A DNA stretch of 40,620 nucleotides from JBBKWJ01 sp037968895 (GCA_037968895.1 JBBKWJ010000110.1:1-40620), one strand, 5' to 3'; counted from the first letter of the stretch, positions 8,729 to 17,595 are shown. A program made the numbers and translations. The notes: generated by a model from the sequence alone, not told the origin.

Positions 8729-8747
8729 AATTCTAGTAGGAGCTTCA

Positions 8748-9629
8748 ATGACCGAATACCGCCGCATCTTGCTCGACGGAGCACCAGTTCTCACCGAACG
8801 AGATGGTGACGACCTGGTTGCTCGCGACGGTCGCCGAGTCACTGTCGACAACGCAGTCCATCTCGCCCCGACGAATCCGAGCAAGATTATTTGTGTGCAC
8901 CTCAACTACCGAAGCCGTGTCGACGAATTCATGACGAAGCTCCCAGGGGCGCCGACATATTTCCATAAGCCGGTCTCGTCCCTTAATGCACACGGGGGTG
9001 CGATCGTTCGCCCCGAACGTTGTGAGTGGCTCAACTACGAGGGCGAGATCGCCATCATTATCGGCCGGACCGCTCGCAACATCAGCCCCGAAGAGGCCGG
9101 CGACTACATCGCCGGGTATGCGCCATCGAACGACTACGGCCTCCATGATTTTCGTGACACCGATTCCGGCTCGATGCTCCGGGTTAAGGGATCAGACACG
9201 CTCTGTCCCGTTGGCCCAGGGCTCACGACCGGCTGGGATTACCACGACAAGTGGATCAAAACATATGTGAATGGTGCGGTCGTTCAAGAAGGAAACACGA
9301 ATGAGATGGAGTGGGACATGCACTATCTCGTTGCCGATATTGCCCGCAACATCACGCTGGAGCCAGGCGACATCCTCCTGTCCGGCACGCCGGCCAACAG
9401 CCGGCCAGTGAAGCCAGGAGATGTGTGCGAGGTTGAGGTCGAGGGGCTCGGCCGCCTCACGAATCACATCGTGGTTGGGCCAACCCCCATCCGTGACGAT
9501 GTTGGCGCGCAGCCGACCTCGTCAGAAGAAGTCATCTCGACCGCCATGGGAGGCGATTGGGAGTTTCGCGGCATTCGCTCACCTCAGGGGCCGGGAGCCA
9601 AGCACTACGAATCAACGCTCGACGAGTAG
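8748..9629 (+). CDS. fumarylacetoacetate hydrolase family protein
   Basis: A 293-residue FAH-superfamily enzyme. Members hydrolyse, decarboxylate or isomerise beta-diketo acids from ring cleavage, such as 2-hydroxyhepta-dienedioate. The metal-binding triad is visible as E98 and E100 in NYEGEIAIIIG and D129 in SNDYGLHDFR; downstream come LSGTPA and the closing strand GDVCEVEVEGLG. ATG 8748 is preferred because AGGAG lies 6 nt upstream; an earlier in-frame ATG at 8721 lies within the palindrome. The C terminus carries about 40 residues beyond the usual core. Its divergent partner is the ADC-family/MarR operon, so all three are probably one catabolic unit. Exact substrate unknown. Confidence 0.9.
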   Translation: MTEYRRILLDGAPVLTERDGDDLVARDGRRVTVDNAVHLAPTNPSKIICVHLNYRSRVDEFMTKLPGAPTYFHKPVSSLNAHGGAIVRPERCEWLNYEGEIAIIIGRTARNISPEEAGDYIAGYAPSNDYGLHDFRDTDSGSMLRVKGSDTLCPVGPGLTTGWDYHDKWIKTYVNGAVVQEGNTNEMEWDMHYLVADIARNITLEPGDILLSGTPANSRPVKPGDVCEVEVEGLGRLTNHIVVGPTPIRDDVGAQPTSSEEVISTAMGGDWEFRGIRSPQGPGAKHYESTLDE

Positions 9630-9644
9630 CACGAAAACGAAAGA

Positions 9645-9687
9645 AGTGAAGTGCCCGGAGCGGAGGGATTGCCACGGGCACTTCACT
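9645..9687. terminator. long hairpin between convergent genes
   Basis: Two perfect 13-nt arms, AGTGAAGTGCCCG (9645-9657) and CGGGCACTTCACT (9675-9687), enclose a 17-nt loop just after the FAH-family stop. No T-run follows, so it is not a textbook intrinsic terminator, but position and stem strength suit transcript termination or 3'-end protection. A weaker CTCAGA/TCTGAG stem (9750-9771) lies closer to the convergent kinase gene. Confidence 0.6.
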
Positions 9688-9785
9688 GAAACCAGAGACT
9701 ACATCCAAATCGAGTCTGTTACGCACCGGTAACCACACATTTTTGCAGACTCAGAAGTCCGGCCGTCTGAGCTTGGAAGAGTTAG

Positions 9786-11192
9786 CTAGACCGCGGGAAA
9801 GCGGACCACGAATCGAGCCCCTTTTTGGTGCGATGTGTCGAGGGAAATAGAGCCCCCGTGCTGCTCGACGATGGCCTTGACGATCGAGAGTCCGAGCCCG
9901 CTGCCGCCCTCATCTCGGGCTCGCGCCTCGTCGAGGCGAGCGAACCTCTCAAAGACCCGATCCGCCATCGATTGGTCGATCCCAGGCCCATCGTCTTGCA
10001 CGACGAGTTCGATGTGATCAACCCGCTCGGTCAGCGAGAGCCAAATCGTCGAGGTCGCATGTCGCGCCGCGTTGTCGACAAGGTTGCGTACCACTCTGGT
10101 TAGCTCAACTTCGTCACCCGTAATTTGCGCGGCTGACACACCTGACAAATCAACGAGATGGGTTGTGTCGCGACGTAGTCTGGCGCCTTCTGCAAGGACG
10201 ATGTCGTCGAGATCGAGCACCTCCGCTTGGCGGCGACTAGCCGCAGCCTTGCCTCGAGCAAGCATCATGAGGTCGTCAACTAGATGCTGCATCCTGAGCG
10301 TCTCGGCGAGCATTTCCCTGCCACTTTCGTCCCAGTCAGCGACCTCGGGGTGGGTGAGGTTGACCTCGAGCAGACCACGGACACCGGCGATCGGGCTGCG
10401 CAGTTCGTGCGAGGCGTCGTCGACGAAACGGCGTTGCGTTTCGGCCGACTCGTCGAGCCGAGACAGCATGCTGTTCATCGTGGTTGCGAGCTCTTCGATT
10501 TCAAAGGCACTCGTCGGAACCGGGACCCGTCGATGGAGATCGTCGCCCGAGATCGTCTCGACCTCACGCCGAATCGCTTCGACCGGCTTCAGCGCCCGAC
10601 CCACCACGACCCAGATCAAACCAGCGAGGAGAGCAATGAGCGCCGGGATCGAGACGAGAAAGACGGCAGCTTGCACTGCAAACGCCCGATCAACGTCGCG
10701 GAGCGGCTCGGCGACCACGATAAAGCCCTGCCTCGCCCCAGCGCGGCTGTAGGAGCCAACAATGACGCGGTACCTGACTCCGCCGTCTGACACAGTGAAC
10801 GGTTCGGTGTGCTGGGCCGCTGTCCCCGGGCTAGACGAGACGATGACCAGATCCTTAGTGTCGACGAGCGGGCCGTCGATCGATCTCAACGACGGCGTGC
10901 TCAGGATCAGGTTGCCGTCACTGTCGAGAAGTTGGAGCGCTTGATCAGACGAATTGAGTAACGCTTCAAGGTCAGCGAGTCGATTCTGCCGAGTTTGTCG
11001 TCCCCCGGACGCGCTCCCATTGCCGAGATCGTCAAACGACTGGAGCAGGATTTGGTCGGTGTTCTCGATCAGTTGGCGGCGCTGAACAAGGGTCATCGAA
11101 ATACCGGCCAAGATGAGAAGTAACGCCGTCATCAAGGCGGACCAGAAGGTGATTCGTACCCGAAGACTTCTGGTCCATGACCGACGCTTCAC
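9786..11192 (-). CDS. sensor histidine kinase
   Basis: A membrane sensor kinase of 468 residues. TM1 is about 14-36, an extracytoplasmic sensor loop of about 135 residues follows, TM2 is about 172-197, and HAMP is about 198-250. The H-box FVDDASHELRSPIAGVRG carries the phospho-accepting H262, and the catalytic domain shows VRNLVDNAARH (N box), DDGPGID (G1), FERFARLD (F box) and GGSGLGLSIV (G2). The GTG start overlaps the stop of the response-regulator gene by 4 bp (GTGA), so the two are translationally coupled. Architecture resembles actinobacterial MprB/TcrY-type kinases. The signal is unknown. Confidence 0.95.
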   Translation of the reverse strand: MKRRSWTRSLRVRITFWSALMTALLLILAGISMTLVQRRQLIENTDQILLQSFDDLGNGSASGGRQTRQNRLADLEALLNSSDQALQLLDSDGNLILSTPSLRSIDGPLVDTKDLVIVSSSPGTAAQHTEPFTVSDGGVRYRVIVGSYSRAGARQGFIVVAEPLRDVDRAFAVQAAVFLVSIPALIALLAGLIWVVVGRALKPVEAIRREVETISGDDLHRRVPVPTSAFEIEELATTMNSMLSRLDESAETQRRFVDDASHELRSPIAGVRGLLEVNLTHPEVADWDESGREMLAETLRMQHLVDDLMMLARGKAAASRRQAEVLDLDDIVLAEGARLRRDTTHLVDLSGVSAAQITGDEVELTRVVRNLVDNAARHATSTIWLSLTERVDHIELVVQDDGPGIDQSMADRVFERFARLDEARARDEGGSGLGLSIVKAIVEQHGGSISLDTSHQKGARFVVRFPAV

Positions 11193-11872
11193 GCTGCCGC
11201 GCCATCGTCGAGTCGGTATCCGGCGCCGCGTACAGTCGTAATGGTTTTTGCGCCGAATGGCTCGTCAATCTTCTTGCGAAGCCGGCGAATGTACACCTCA
11301 ATGATGTTGGGGTCGCCGTCAAAGTCGTAGTCCCACACGTTGTCGAGGATCTCTTGTTTTGTGACGACCGCTCCACTCCGTCGCATCATGAATCCGAGTA
11401 CAGAAATCTCGCGGGCGGTCAATGTTATGGCCGTGCCGCCCCTGGCGCAGCGATGCGACACCGGATCGAGCGTTAGGTCGCCGAGTATGAATCCGCTCGA
11501 ACCATTGTCGCTCGCACCTCGACGCAGCATCGCCCGCAGACGGGCCACGAGCACAAGAAACGAAAACGGCTTCGTCAGATAGTCGTCAGCGCCGGTGTCG
11601 AGGCCTTCTGCTTCGTCGTATTCGCCGTCCTTCGCGGTGAGCATCAGGATCGGAATCCAGTTGTTCTCGTCCCGAAGCTCCTTGCATACCTGGTAGCCGT
11701 TCTTGCCCGGCAGCATGATGTCGAGAATCATCGCGTCATACGAACCTTCTTTGGCTTTCCACAGCCCATCGACACCATTGTCAACCACGTCGACGTCGAA
11801 GCCTTCCGCTCGCAAACCGCGACGGAGCGCAGTGGCGACGGTTCGTTCATCTTCGACGACAAGAATCCTCAT
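11189..11872 (-). CDS. OmpR/PhoB-family response regulator
   Basis: A 227-residue DNA-binding response regulator. The receiver domain begins MRILVVEDE and has acidic residues E7/D8, phospho-acceptor D51 (ILDIMLPGKNG), T79 and K101 (LTKPF). The C-terminal winged helix includes LTAREISVLGFMMRRSGAVVTKQEILDNVW and the recognition region DPNIIEVYIRRLRKKI. The ATG at 11872 places the receiver at the usual N terminus; starts up to 11923 would add an atypical leader. No clear ribosome-binding site is seen, so it may be leaderless. It is the partner of the overlapping kinase, and a direct repeat lies just upstream (11892-11910). Confidence 0.94.
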   Translation of the reverse strand: MRILVVEDERTVATALRRGLRAEGFDVDVVDNGVDGLWKAKEGSYDAMILDIMLPGKNGYQVCKELRDENNWIPILMLTAKDGEYDEAEGLDTGADDYLTKPFSFLVLVARLRAMLRRGASDNGSSGFILGDLTLDPVSHRCARGGTAITLTAREISVLGFMMRRSGAVVTKQEILDNVWDYDFDGDPNIIEVYIRRLRKKIDEPFGAKTITTVRGAGYRLDDGAAA

Positions 11873-11891
11873 TCGGCAAGTCTGCCAGACC

Positions 11892-11910
11892 AAGCTGAAC
11901 AGAAGCTGAA
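11892..11910. promoter_or_regulatory. 11-bp-spaced direct repeat, candidate response-regulator box
   Basis: AAGCTGAA occurs twice with starts 11 bp apart (11892 and 11903), 20-38 bp upstream of the response-regulator start. On the coding strand it reads TTCAGCTT...TTCAGCTT. Tandem half-sites at about one helical turn are the usual target form for OmpR/PhoB-family regulators, so autoregulation is plausible. Confidence 0.45.
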
Positions 11911-11924
11911 TAGGAACGGCCACC

Positions 11925-13151
11925 CTAAGAACCGTAAGCGCGCCACTTCACGAGTTCGCTCGTGATCTCCTCAATCGTTCGCACGCCGGTCAACGCCATT
12001 GTCTGGCGAACACCCGAGGCAAAGAAGTCAAGGACATGGTCGACGCCTCGCTCCCCACCAGCACCTAGGGCATACAAGTAGGGACGACCGATCATGCATG
12101 CGTTCGCGCCGAGCGCCAGGGCCTTGACGACATCGCTTCCCCGTCGTACGCCACCGTCACAGATGATGTCGAGACGGCCTTGCACCGCTTGGGCGACTGG
12201 GGCGACGAGGTCGATCGGTGCTGGTGAGCTGTCGAGCTGGCGGCCGCCGTGGTTCGACAGAGCGACAGCGTCAGCCCCTGCATCTGCGGCAAGCAGAGCG
12301 TCTGCGACCGACTGGATGCCTTTGAGAACGATGGGACCATCCCAAATCGAGCGGAGCCAGGCCACGTCATCCCAGGAAAGTTTGGGGTCGAACTGGGCGT
12401 TGACGTACTGCGCAAGATTGACCGCAGTCGATCCGTCGCCGGCGCCAGATCCAGCGACGCTGGCAAACGTGATCGGGTCGTTGCGAAGAAAATCGAGTGT
12501 CCAGCCGGGGTGAAGGGCCCCATCGATGAGGGTCCCGAGTCCAATCTTTGGCGGCAGCGAAAAGCCCCGTCGAACATCACGTTCGCGTCGCCCCAGGACT
12601 GCAGTGTCGACGGTCAGCACAATCGCTTCGAAGCCAGCCGTGGCGGCGCGATCGACAAGGCTCTTGACCATGCCTCTGTCACGCCAGGTGTACACCTGAA
12701 ACCACTTTGGGCCGTTCGATACGCCTGCGACCTCTTCGATCGAGCGAGTGCCCATCGTCGAGAGCCCGTACGGCAAACCAGCACGTTCCGCTGCTCTGGC
12801 GACCGCAAGCTCACCCTGTGAGTCAGCTATCCGTGTGAAGCCGGTGGGCGCCAAGACCAACGGAAGCGGGATGGACTGGCCGAGCAGCGTCGTTTCAGTC
12901 GAAATATCAGCAACGTCTCGCAGCACGCGAGGGACGAATTCGATATCAGCGAAGCGGGAGGAGTTGTGACGAAGTGCCTGTTCGTCTTCGGCGCCACCGT
13001 CGATGTAGTCGAATACCCCGGCTGGAAGACGGCGCTTTGCGATAGACCGAAGATCATTGACGTCGGCGGCCGTCTCGAGACGCCTCTTTACTGCGTCAAG
13101 CTCGAACTTTTTAAACTGCACAACGCTTCGAAATGACTCAATGGCACCCAT
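11925..13151 (-). CDS. lldD: FMN-dependent L-lactate dehydrogenase (LldD2-like)
   Basis: A 408-residue alpha-hydroxy-acid dehydrogenase that oxidises L-lactate to pyruvate and passes electrons to the respiratory chain. It matches mycobacterial LldD2 closely along its length: AKRRLPAGVFDYIDGGAEDE near 38-57, LAPTGFTRI near 100, the FMN lysine in VLKGIQ (K277), and the active-site SNHGGRQLD with H301 and R304. I start it at ATG 13151, 28 bp after the stop of the GNAT gene; the longest frame (from 13235) would overlap that gene. It lies 52 bp upstream of the two-component genes, which might sense a related metabolite. Substrate choice among short 2-hydroxy acids is not proven. Confidence 0.88.
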   Translation of the reverse strand: MGAIESFRSVVQFKKFELDAVKRRLETAADVNDLRSIAKRRLPAGVFDYIDGGAEDEQALRHNSSRFADIEFVPRVLRDVADISTETTLLGQSIPLPLVLAPTGFTRIADSQGELAVARAAERAGLPYGLSTMGTRSIEEVAGVSNGPKWFQVYTWRDRGMVKSLVDRAATAGFEAIVLTVDTAVLGRRERDVRRGFSLPPKIGLGTLIDGALHPGWTLDFLRNDPITFASVAGSGAGDGSTAVNLAQYVNAQFDPKLSWDDVAWLRSIWDGPIVLKGIQSVADALLAADAGADAVALSNHGGRQLDSSPAPIDLVAPVAQAVQGRLDIICDGGVRRGSDVVKALALGANACMIGRPYLYALGAGGERGVDHVLDFFASGVRQTMALTGVRTIEEITSELVKWRAYGS

Positions 13152-13179
13152 GGACCAGAGCCTAGGCGAGCAAGACTTC

Positions 13180-13644
13180 TCAGCCAGATTGCCAGCGGTA
13201 CCGGATATCGGGTTCGCCTTCTTCGTTGTCGCCATCGGTAGCGCCGGTTTTCACGAATCCGTGACGTTCGTAGAAGCGTCTGGCGCCATGATTGTTGGCG
13301 AACGTCCACAACTCGAGATGAGTGCCAGCAACTCTCTTTGCGTGATCGACGAGGGCCGACCCGAGGCCAGCATTGGTGTTGCCAGGAGCAACATAGAGAT
13401 GCTCAATCTCAATGCCATCAAGCACAAGTAGCCCTGCAGCGCTGTTGTCGATAGTCGCGATCCACACGTCACAAACCGTCATGACGATCGTTTTGAACCA
13501 CTCACGGACGTCATCGTCGCTGTGGATCAGCGGCGGTATCGACGGCACTGCGGCGTGGCGAGCGGCCAACATAACTCCAACCGCAGCGTCGGCTTCTGCG
13601 GATTGGGCGTGCCGTATCTGCACGTCAGCGCGGCGTGTCGTCAT
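13180..13644 (-). CDS. GNAT-family N-acetyltransferase
   Basis: A 154-residue single-domain GNAT enzyme that should transfer acetyl from acetyl-CoA to an amine. The core includes IEIEHLYVAPGNTNAGLGSALVDHAKR (beta-4 and the pyrophosphate-binding loop, a variant of the Q/R-x-x-G-x-G/A signature) and ANNHGARRFYERHGFVKTG, the usual final helix and strand. The C terminus is acidic (DGDNEEGEPDIRYRW). Its start overlaps the 3' end of the BrkB-type gene by 20 bp, indicating cotranscription. Substrate unknown. Confidence 0.85.
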   Translation of the reverse strand: MTTRRADVQIRHAQSAEADAAVGVMLAARHAAVPSIPPLIHSDDDVREWFKTIVMTVCDVWIATIDNSAAGLLVLDGIEIEHLYVAPGNTNAGLGSALVDHAKRVAGTHLELWTFANNHGARRFYERHGFVKTGATDGDNEEGEPDIRYRWQSG

Positions 13645-14560
13645 CGTCGATGACTATTTTCTTCATCTCGCCTGTACGGAAGATCTTCTCGTTGATTCGC
13701 TCGTTGATACGCCAGTCGCGCTTGCCTCGGTCGATACCGAGGCGATCGCCGAGAACCGCGTTGACCGCAGCCCCGATCAAGAGACCCTGGGCCGCGAGCC
13801 AGATCCAGGTCAGTGCCAACAGCCAGGCGCCGATGGCACCAAGCACTTCGTTTCCGCCTTGGGCCAACGAGACGTAATACCCAAACCCGAGAGTGAGCAA
13901 CCACCACAACAGCGCCGAGACAAGTGCGCCAGGTAAATCCCAGCGCCAGCGGGATCGCACCGACGAGCCGTGGTGAAAGATTAGAGAAGCCCAAAGCACA
14001 AGAATGCCAACCGAAGCGAAGAAACGAAGTGCGGTCTCAGCCCAGCCGTCTGGCAACTTGCTCCACACGAAGAATTCCAGCAACACAATTGGAGCGGAAA
14101 TCAAAAGTGAGCCAAGTCCAATAAGCAGGGCAATAAATCGTGCCGTGTACCAGGCCCGTCCGTCGTCGACTTCATAGACGTCGTCGATAGCGCGAAGCAG
14201 TCCGGCAAAGCCACGGGAGATTGTCCAAAATGCGAACGCAAGCGAGAAGGTAACAAGGCCGCTGTTCTGTTGTTCGAACAGTTGACGAATAGCGTCGCTC
14301 ACGACACTCGCCTCAGAGGTGAAAATTCGGTCGATGTACCTAAGCACATTCGACTCAACATTGTCCGCAAGGCGCCGTCCGATGAGCGAGCCGAGCCAGC
14401 CGAGCGCAGCCGAGAGGGCCAGAATTGACGCAGGCAAGGACAGTAAAATCCAGAAGGTCACGCCAGCAGCGAGATCGCCAATACCGCCGTAGTACCATTT
14501 CTTGCCGACGTCCCAAAAAAACAGAAACACCGCTCGTGTTGCTTTCACGGCTCCAAGCAC
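13625..14560 (-). CDS. YihY/BrkB-family inner membrane protein
   Basis: A 311-residue polytopic membrane protein with about six transmembrane segments, of the YihY/BrkB family (older literature links it to RNase BN by mistake). Typical features are the early GDLAAGVTFWILLSLPASILAL helix, FWTISRGFAGLLRAIDDVYEVDDGR in the middle, and the late segments ending LTWIWLAAQGLLIGAAVNAVL. The C-terminal tail is charged and cytoplasmic. The GTG at 14560 gives a normal N terminus. It heads a minus-strand chain with the GNAT gene and lldD and diverges from the hydrolase gene. The family's transport or envelope role is not well defined. Confidence 0.9.
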   Translation of the reverse strand: MLGAVKATRAVFLFFWDVGKKWYYGGIGDLAAGVTFWILLSLPASILALSAALGWLGSLIGRRLADNVESNVLRYIDRIFTSEASVVSDAIRQLFEQQNSGLVTFSLAFAFWTISRGFAGLLRAIDDVYEVDDGRAWYTARFIALLIGLGSLLISAPIVLLEFFVWSKLPDGWAETALRFFASVGILVLWASLIFHHGSSVRSRWRWDLPGALVSALLWWLLTLGFGYYVSLAQGGNEVLGAIGAWLLALTWIWLAAQGLLIGAAVNAVLGDRLGIDRGKRDWRINERINEKIFRTGEMKKIVIDDDDTPR

Positions 14561-14625
14561 CGGACCAGGCTAGGTGCTCGCCGTTGAACAACCCACCATG
14601 GGGCCACCACGGTAAGGTCACCAGC

Positions 14626-15306
14626 ATGTCTGAAGTCGCCGATTCCGAGGAAGAAGAGTCATTCGCCGGCCACCGCGCGGGGGAAGCGTTCTACGTCGAA
14701 CCACCAGGCGGAAAGGGACCTGGCATCCTGGTTCTCTCTAGCTGGTGGGGCATCACCGACTGGACACGTGACTTCTGTCGCAAGCTTGCAGGTGAGGGCT
14801 ATGTCGTGCTGTGCCCTGACCTTATGGAAGGCGAGACGCCAGCGACCGAAGCTGAAGGCGAGGCGGTGCTTCTCACACTCTCGCCAGACGAGCTTTCTGG
14901 ACTCGTGCTGAGCTCAGCCCAGAGTCTTCGAGCCTTCACGAAGGATCAAACCAAACCAATCGGCGTCGTCGGTTTCTCGATGGGTGCTTCGATGGCGTTG
15001 TGGCTCTCGGCTCGCCTGCCCGAGTCGGTCGGCGCAGTCGCCGCGTTCTACGGAACCCAATCGATTGACTTTGACGATGCCCAGGCAGTTTTTCAAGGCC
15101 ACTTCGGCACCGACGATCACATGGTCGGCGAGGAAGATCGGGTTGTAACCGAATCGTTCATCCGGCTTGGTGGAAACGAAACCGACTTCCACCTCTACGA
15201 AGGGGCCAAGCAATGGTTCTTTGAAGAGGGCGAGAATTTCGACGAAGCCCACGCCGCAGTTGCCTGGGAACGGCTTACTGCCTTTCTCGCCGCCAATCTC
15301 CTCTGA
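14626..15306 (+). CDS. dienelactone hydrolase family protein lacking the catalytic His
   Basis: A 226-residue alpha/beta hydrolase of the dienelactone hydrolase family. It shows the oxyanion segment VLSSWWGITDW, the nucleophile elbow GFSMGA with S118 (classical DLH has Cys), and the acid region HFGTDDHMV with D164. Where the family normally has His in a GxHxF context, this protein has YEGAKQWFFE, so Gln196 (codon CAA) replaces the catalytic His. It may be inactive, use another base, or have a changed role. ATG 14626 is chosen because the domain begins there and AAGG lies upstream; the longer frame overlaps the divergent membrane-protein gene. It converges on ridA with 10 bp between. Confidence 0.87.
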   Translation: MSEVADSEEEESFAGHRAGEAFYVEPPGGKGPGILVLSSWWGITDWTRDFCRKLAGEGYVVLCPDLMEGETPATEAEGEAVLLTLSPDELSGLVLSSAQSLRAFTKDQTKPIGVVGFSMGASMALWLSARLPESVGAVAAFYGTQSIDFDDAQAVFQGHFGTDDHMVGEEDRVVTESFIRLGGNETDFHLYEGAKQWFFEEGENFDEAHAAVAWERLTAFLAANLL

Positions 15307-15316
15307 CTCTCCGCAC

Positions 15317-15697
15317 TTAACTCTGACGACGAGCGATCAGTTCGATCTCGATCGCGGCGCCAAGAGGCAGTGACGCAACGCCGATTGTGGTGCGAGCGGG
15401 AAACGGCTCCTCAAACCGGGTCGCGTATACCTCATTCATTGCCGCGAAGTCGTCCATGTCGGTCAGGTACACGTTCACCTTGACGACATGCTCGGGGCCA
15501 AGCCCACCAGCGGCGAGTACTGCGAACAGATTCTCAAAACATTGAGCGGTCTGAGCTGGGATCCCACCGTCGGCGAGCTTGCCGGTGCTCGGGTCGAGCG
15601 GTGTCTGGCCAGAGCAGAACATGAACGGATCGGAATCGATTGCGTGGCTGTATGGGCCGACAGCCGTGGCGGTATCGCTCGTGACGGGTTTGCGCAT
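15317..15697 (-). CDS. RidA family protein (enamine/imine deaminase), copy 1
   Basis: A 126-residue RidA/YjgF-family protein. Such trimers hydrolyse reactive 2-aminoacrylate-type enamines to keto acids and ammonia. Family features include AVGPYSHAI near the N terminus, FCSGQTPLDPSTG, VVKVNVYLTDMDDFAAMNEVY and FPARTTIGVASLPLGAAIEIE. The arginine in FPART is the carboxylate-binding residue needed for deaminase activity, so this copy looks active. It converges on the hydrolase gene and diverges from the oligopeptidase gene. A second, more distant RidA paralogue lies at 39.7 kb. Confidence 0.93.
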   Translation of the reverse strand: MRKPVTSDTATAVGPYSHAIDSDPFMFCSGQTPLDPSTGKLADGGIPAQTAQCFENLFAVLAAGGLGPEHVVKVNVYLTDMDDFAAMNEVYATRFEEPFPARTTIGVASLPLGAAIEIELIARRQS

Positions 15698-15765
15698 CGG
15701 AGACTTCCTCTACTTCGTCGAGAAATCGACACTAGCGGATCATGGCTCTGGCCTACGATGGCGCA

Positions 15766-17595
15766 ATGATCGCTGATACTGCTGCACCTTCGGAACTCCC
15801 GCGCTGGAGCGTTGCTGACGTTCACGAGTCACTCGACTCACGTTCGTTCACTAACGGTCTAGAGGAGATTGGCGCTGGTGTATCCCGGCTTGTTGGTCTT
15901 TTCGACGAGCACGATGTCCGATCCGTCGAGTCGCGCGAGCTCACGCCACAAGACGGGATGAACATCGATTCTGTTCTGAACGAGTACAACCGGGTGAGCC
16001 GCGAATACGAAGACATCTATGCGTACGTCTATGCCACTGTGTCGACTGACAGTCGGCACGAACGGGCCCAGTCGCTCATGAGCGAACTCGACGATTTGGG
16101 GGCAAAGCTCGGCCCGCTGAGCGCACGGCTAGCCGACTGGTCAGCCAGCCTCGGCGTCGCCGCGATGAGCGCCGTCAGCCCTGTTGCCGCTGACCACGAA
16201 GGCCCATTGAGTCGGCTCGCAGTGCGGTCCGCGTTTCAAATGTCCGAAAGCGAAGAGGGTCTCTACGCCGAGCTATCGACGACCGGGTCTGGGGCCTGGA
16301 GCCGCCTCCATGGCGACGTCACCTCTCAGCTTTCTACCAACGTCGAATTGCCAAATGGTGATGGCGATGCAATGCCAATGCCGGCGGTTCGAGGCCTCGC
16401 GACCGACTCAGACCCTGCGGTCCGCAAGGCCGCATACGAGGCCGAGCAACGGGCCTGGCCAACCGTTGCCACGCCTATCGCTGCTGCTATGAATGCCATC
16501 AAGGGCGAAGCGAACGCCGTCAATCGCCGCCGGGGGTGGTCCCAGCCACTCGACGTCTCATTGCACGGCAACTCAGTGAGCCATGCAACGTTCGACGCGA
16601 TGCAGGCCGCGGTAACCGATGCACTGCCCGACTTCCAGCGCTGGATGCGGGTGAAGGCGAAACTGCACGGCCACGATGGCGGTCTCCCGTGGTGGGATCT
16701 CGTCGCTCCACTCCCCTTCTCAAGCGGCGCAGTCTCGTGGGACGAAGGTATTGGTGTTGTCCGTGACGCCTTCTCCGACTTCAGTCCATCGCTCGGCGGA
16801 CTCGTCGACCGGGCGCTCAACGAAAACTGGATTGATGCGCCTGCGGCTGACGGCAAGACGGGCGGTGCGTTCTGCCTCCCGTTCGTCGACGACCGTTCGC
16901 TTGTCCTTCTCAACTGGTCTGGTTCAGCCGAGTCGGCTCAGACCACGGCACACGAACTCGGCCACGCCTATCACAACACGACAATGGCTGGCCGCACGGC
17001 CATGCAACGAGACATGCCAATGGCACTCGCCGAGACAGCGAGTATTTTTTGCGAGACCCTCGTGGTCGAAGCCGGGCTTGAACGGCTCTCGGGCGTTGAG
17101 CGGCTCGCCCTACTCGACATCGACCTCCAGGGCACGAATCAAGTCATCGTCGACATTCGCTCACGCTTCTTGTTTGAAACCGAAGTGTTCGCTCGCCGTC
17201 AGCGTCGCACACTCGGTGTCGCCGAACTCAACGAGATGATGGTCAAGGCTCAGCTTGACGCATACGGCGACGGTATCGACCAATCAACGGCTCACCCATA
17301 CATGTGGCTCCTCAAGCCCCACTACTACTCCTCCTCGCACTTCTACAACTGGCCGTATACCTACGGCCTCCTTTTCGGGCTCGGGCTGTTTGCCCGCTAT
17401 CGCGAAGACCCAATTGCGTTCCGGTCTGGCTACGACGATCTGCTTTCACGAGCGGGGATGGACACTGCCGAACAACTCGGCGCCGCGTTCGATCTCGACG
17501 TTACCGACAAGGCGTTTTGGACTGCCAGCCTCGACGTCGTTCGCCGCCGCATGACCGAGTACGAAAACCTCGCCACCGAACTCGGCTTCCTCTAA
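15766..17595 (+). CDS. M3-family oligoendopeptidase (PepF-like)
   Basis: A cytosolic zinc metallopeptidase of the M3B (PepF) family, about 609 residues, that degrades short peptides. The zinc site is TTAHELGHAYHN (HELGH encoded at 16951-16965) with a downstream glutamate in ALAETASIFCETL. The C-terminal part contains the conserved HYYSSSHFYNWPYTYGLLFGLGLF, typical of PepF. The N terminus SELPRWSVADVHESLDSR also matches family members, which favours ATG 15766 over 15742; neither has a strong ribosome-binding site. Its stop codon directly abuts the 33-bp palindrome. No operon partner is evident; the RidA gene diverges upstream. Confidence 0.93.
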   Translation: MIADTAAPSELPRWSVADVHESLDSRSFTNGLEEIGAGVSRLVGLFDEHDVRSVESRELTPQDGMNIDSVLNEYNRVSREYEDIYAYVYATVSTDSRHERAQSLMSELDDLGAKLGPLSARLADWSASLGVAAMSAVSPVAADHEGPLSRLAVRSAFQMSESEEGLYAELSTTGSGAWSRLHGDVTSQLSTNVELPNGDGDAMPMPAVRGLATDSDPAVRKAAYEAEQRAWPTVATPIAAAMNAIKGEANAVNRRRGWSQPLDVSLHGNSVSHATFDAMQAAVTDALPDFQRWMRVKAKLHGHDGGLPWWDLVAPLPFSSGAVSWDEGIGVVRDAFSDFSPSLGGLVDRALNENWIDAPAADGKTGGAFCLPFVDDRSLVLLNWSGSAESAQTTAHELGHAYHNTTMAGRTAMQRDMPMALAETASIFCETLVVEAGLERLSGVERLALLDIDLQGTNQVIVDIRSRFLFETEVFARRQRRTLGVAELNEMMVKAQLDAYGDGIDQSTAHPYMWLLKPHYYSSSHFYNWPYTYGLLFGLGLFARYREDPIAFRSGYDDLLSRAGMDTAEQLGAAFDLDVTDKAFWTASLDVVRRRMTEYENLATELGFL

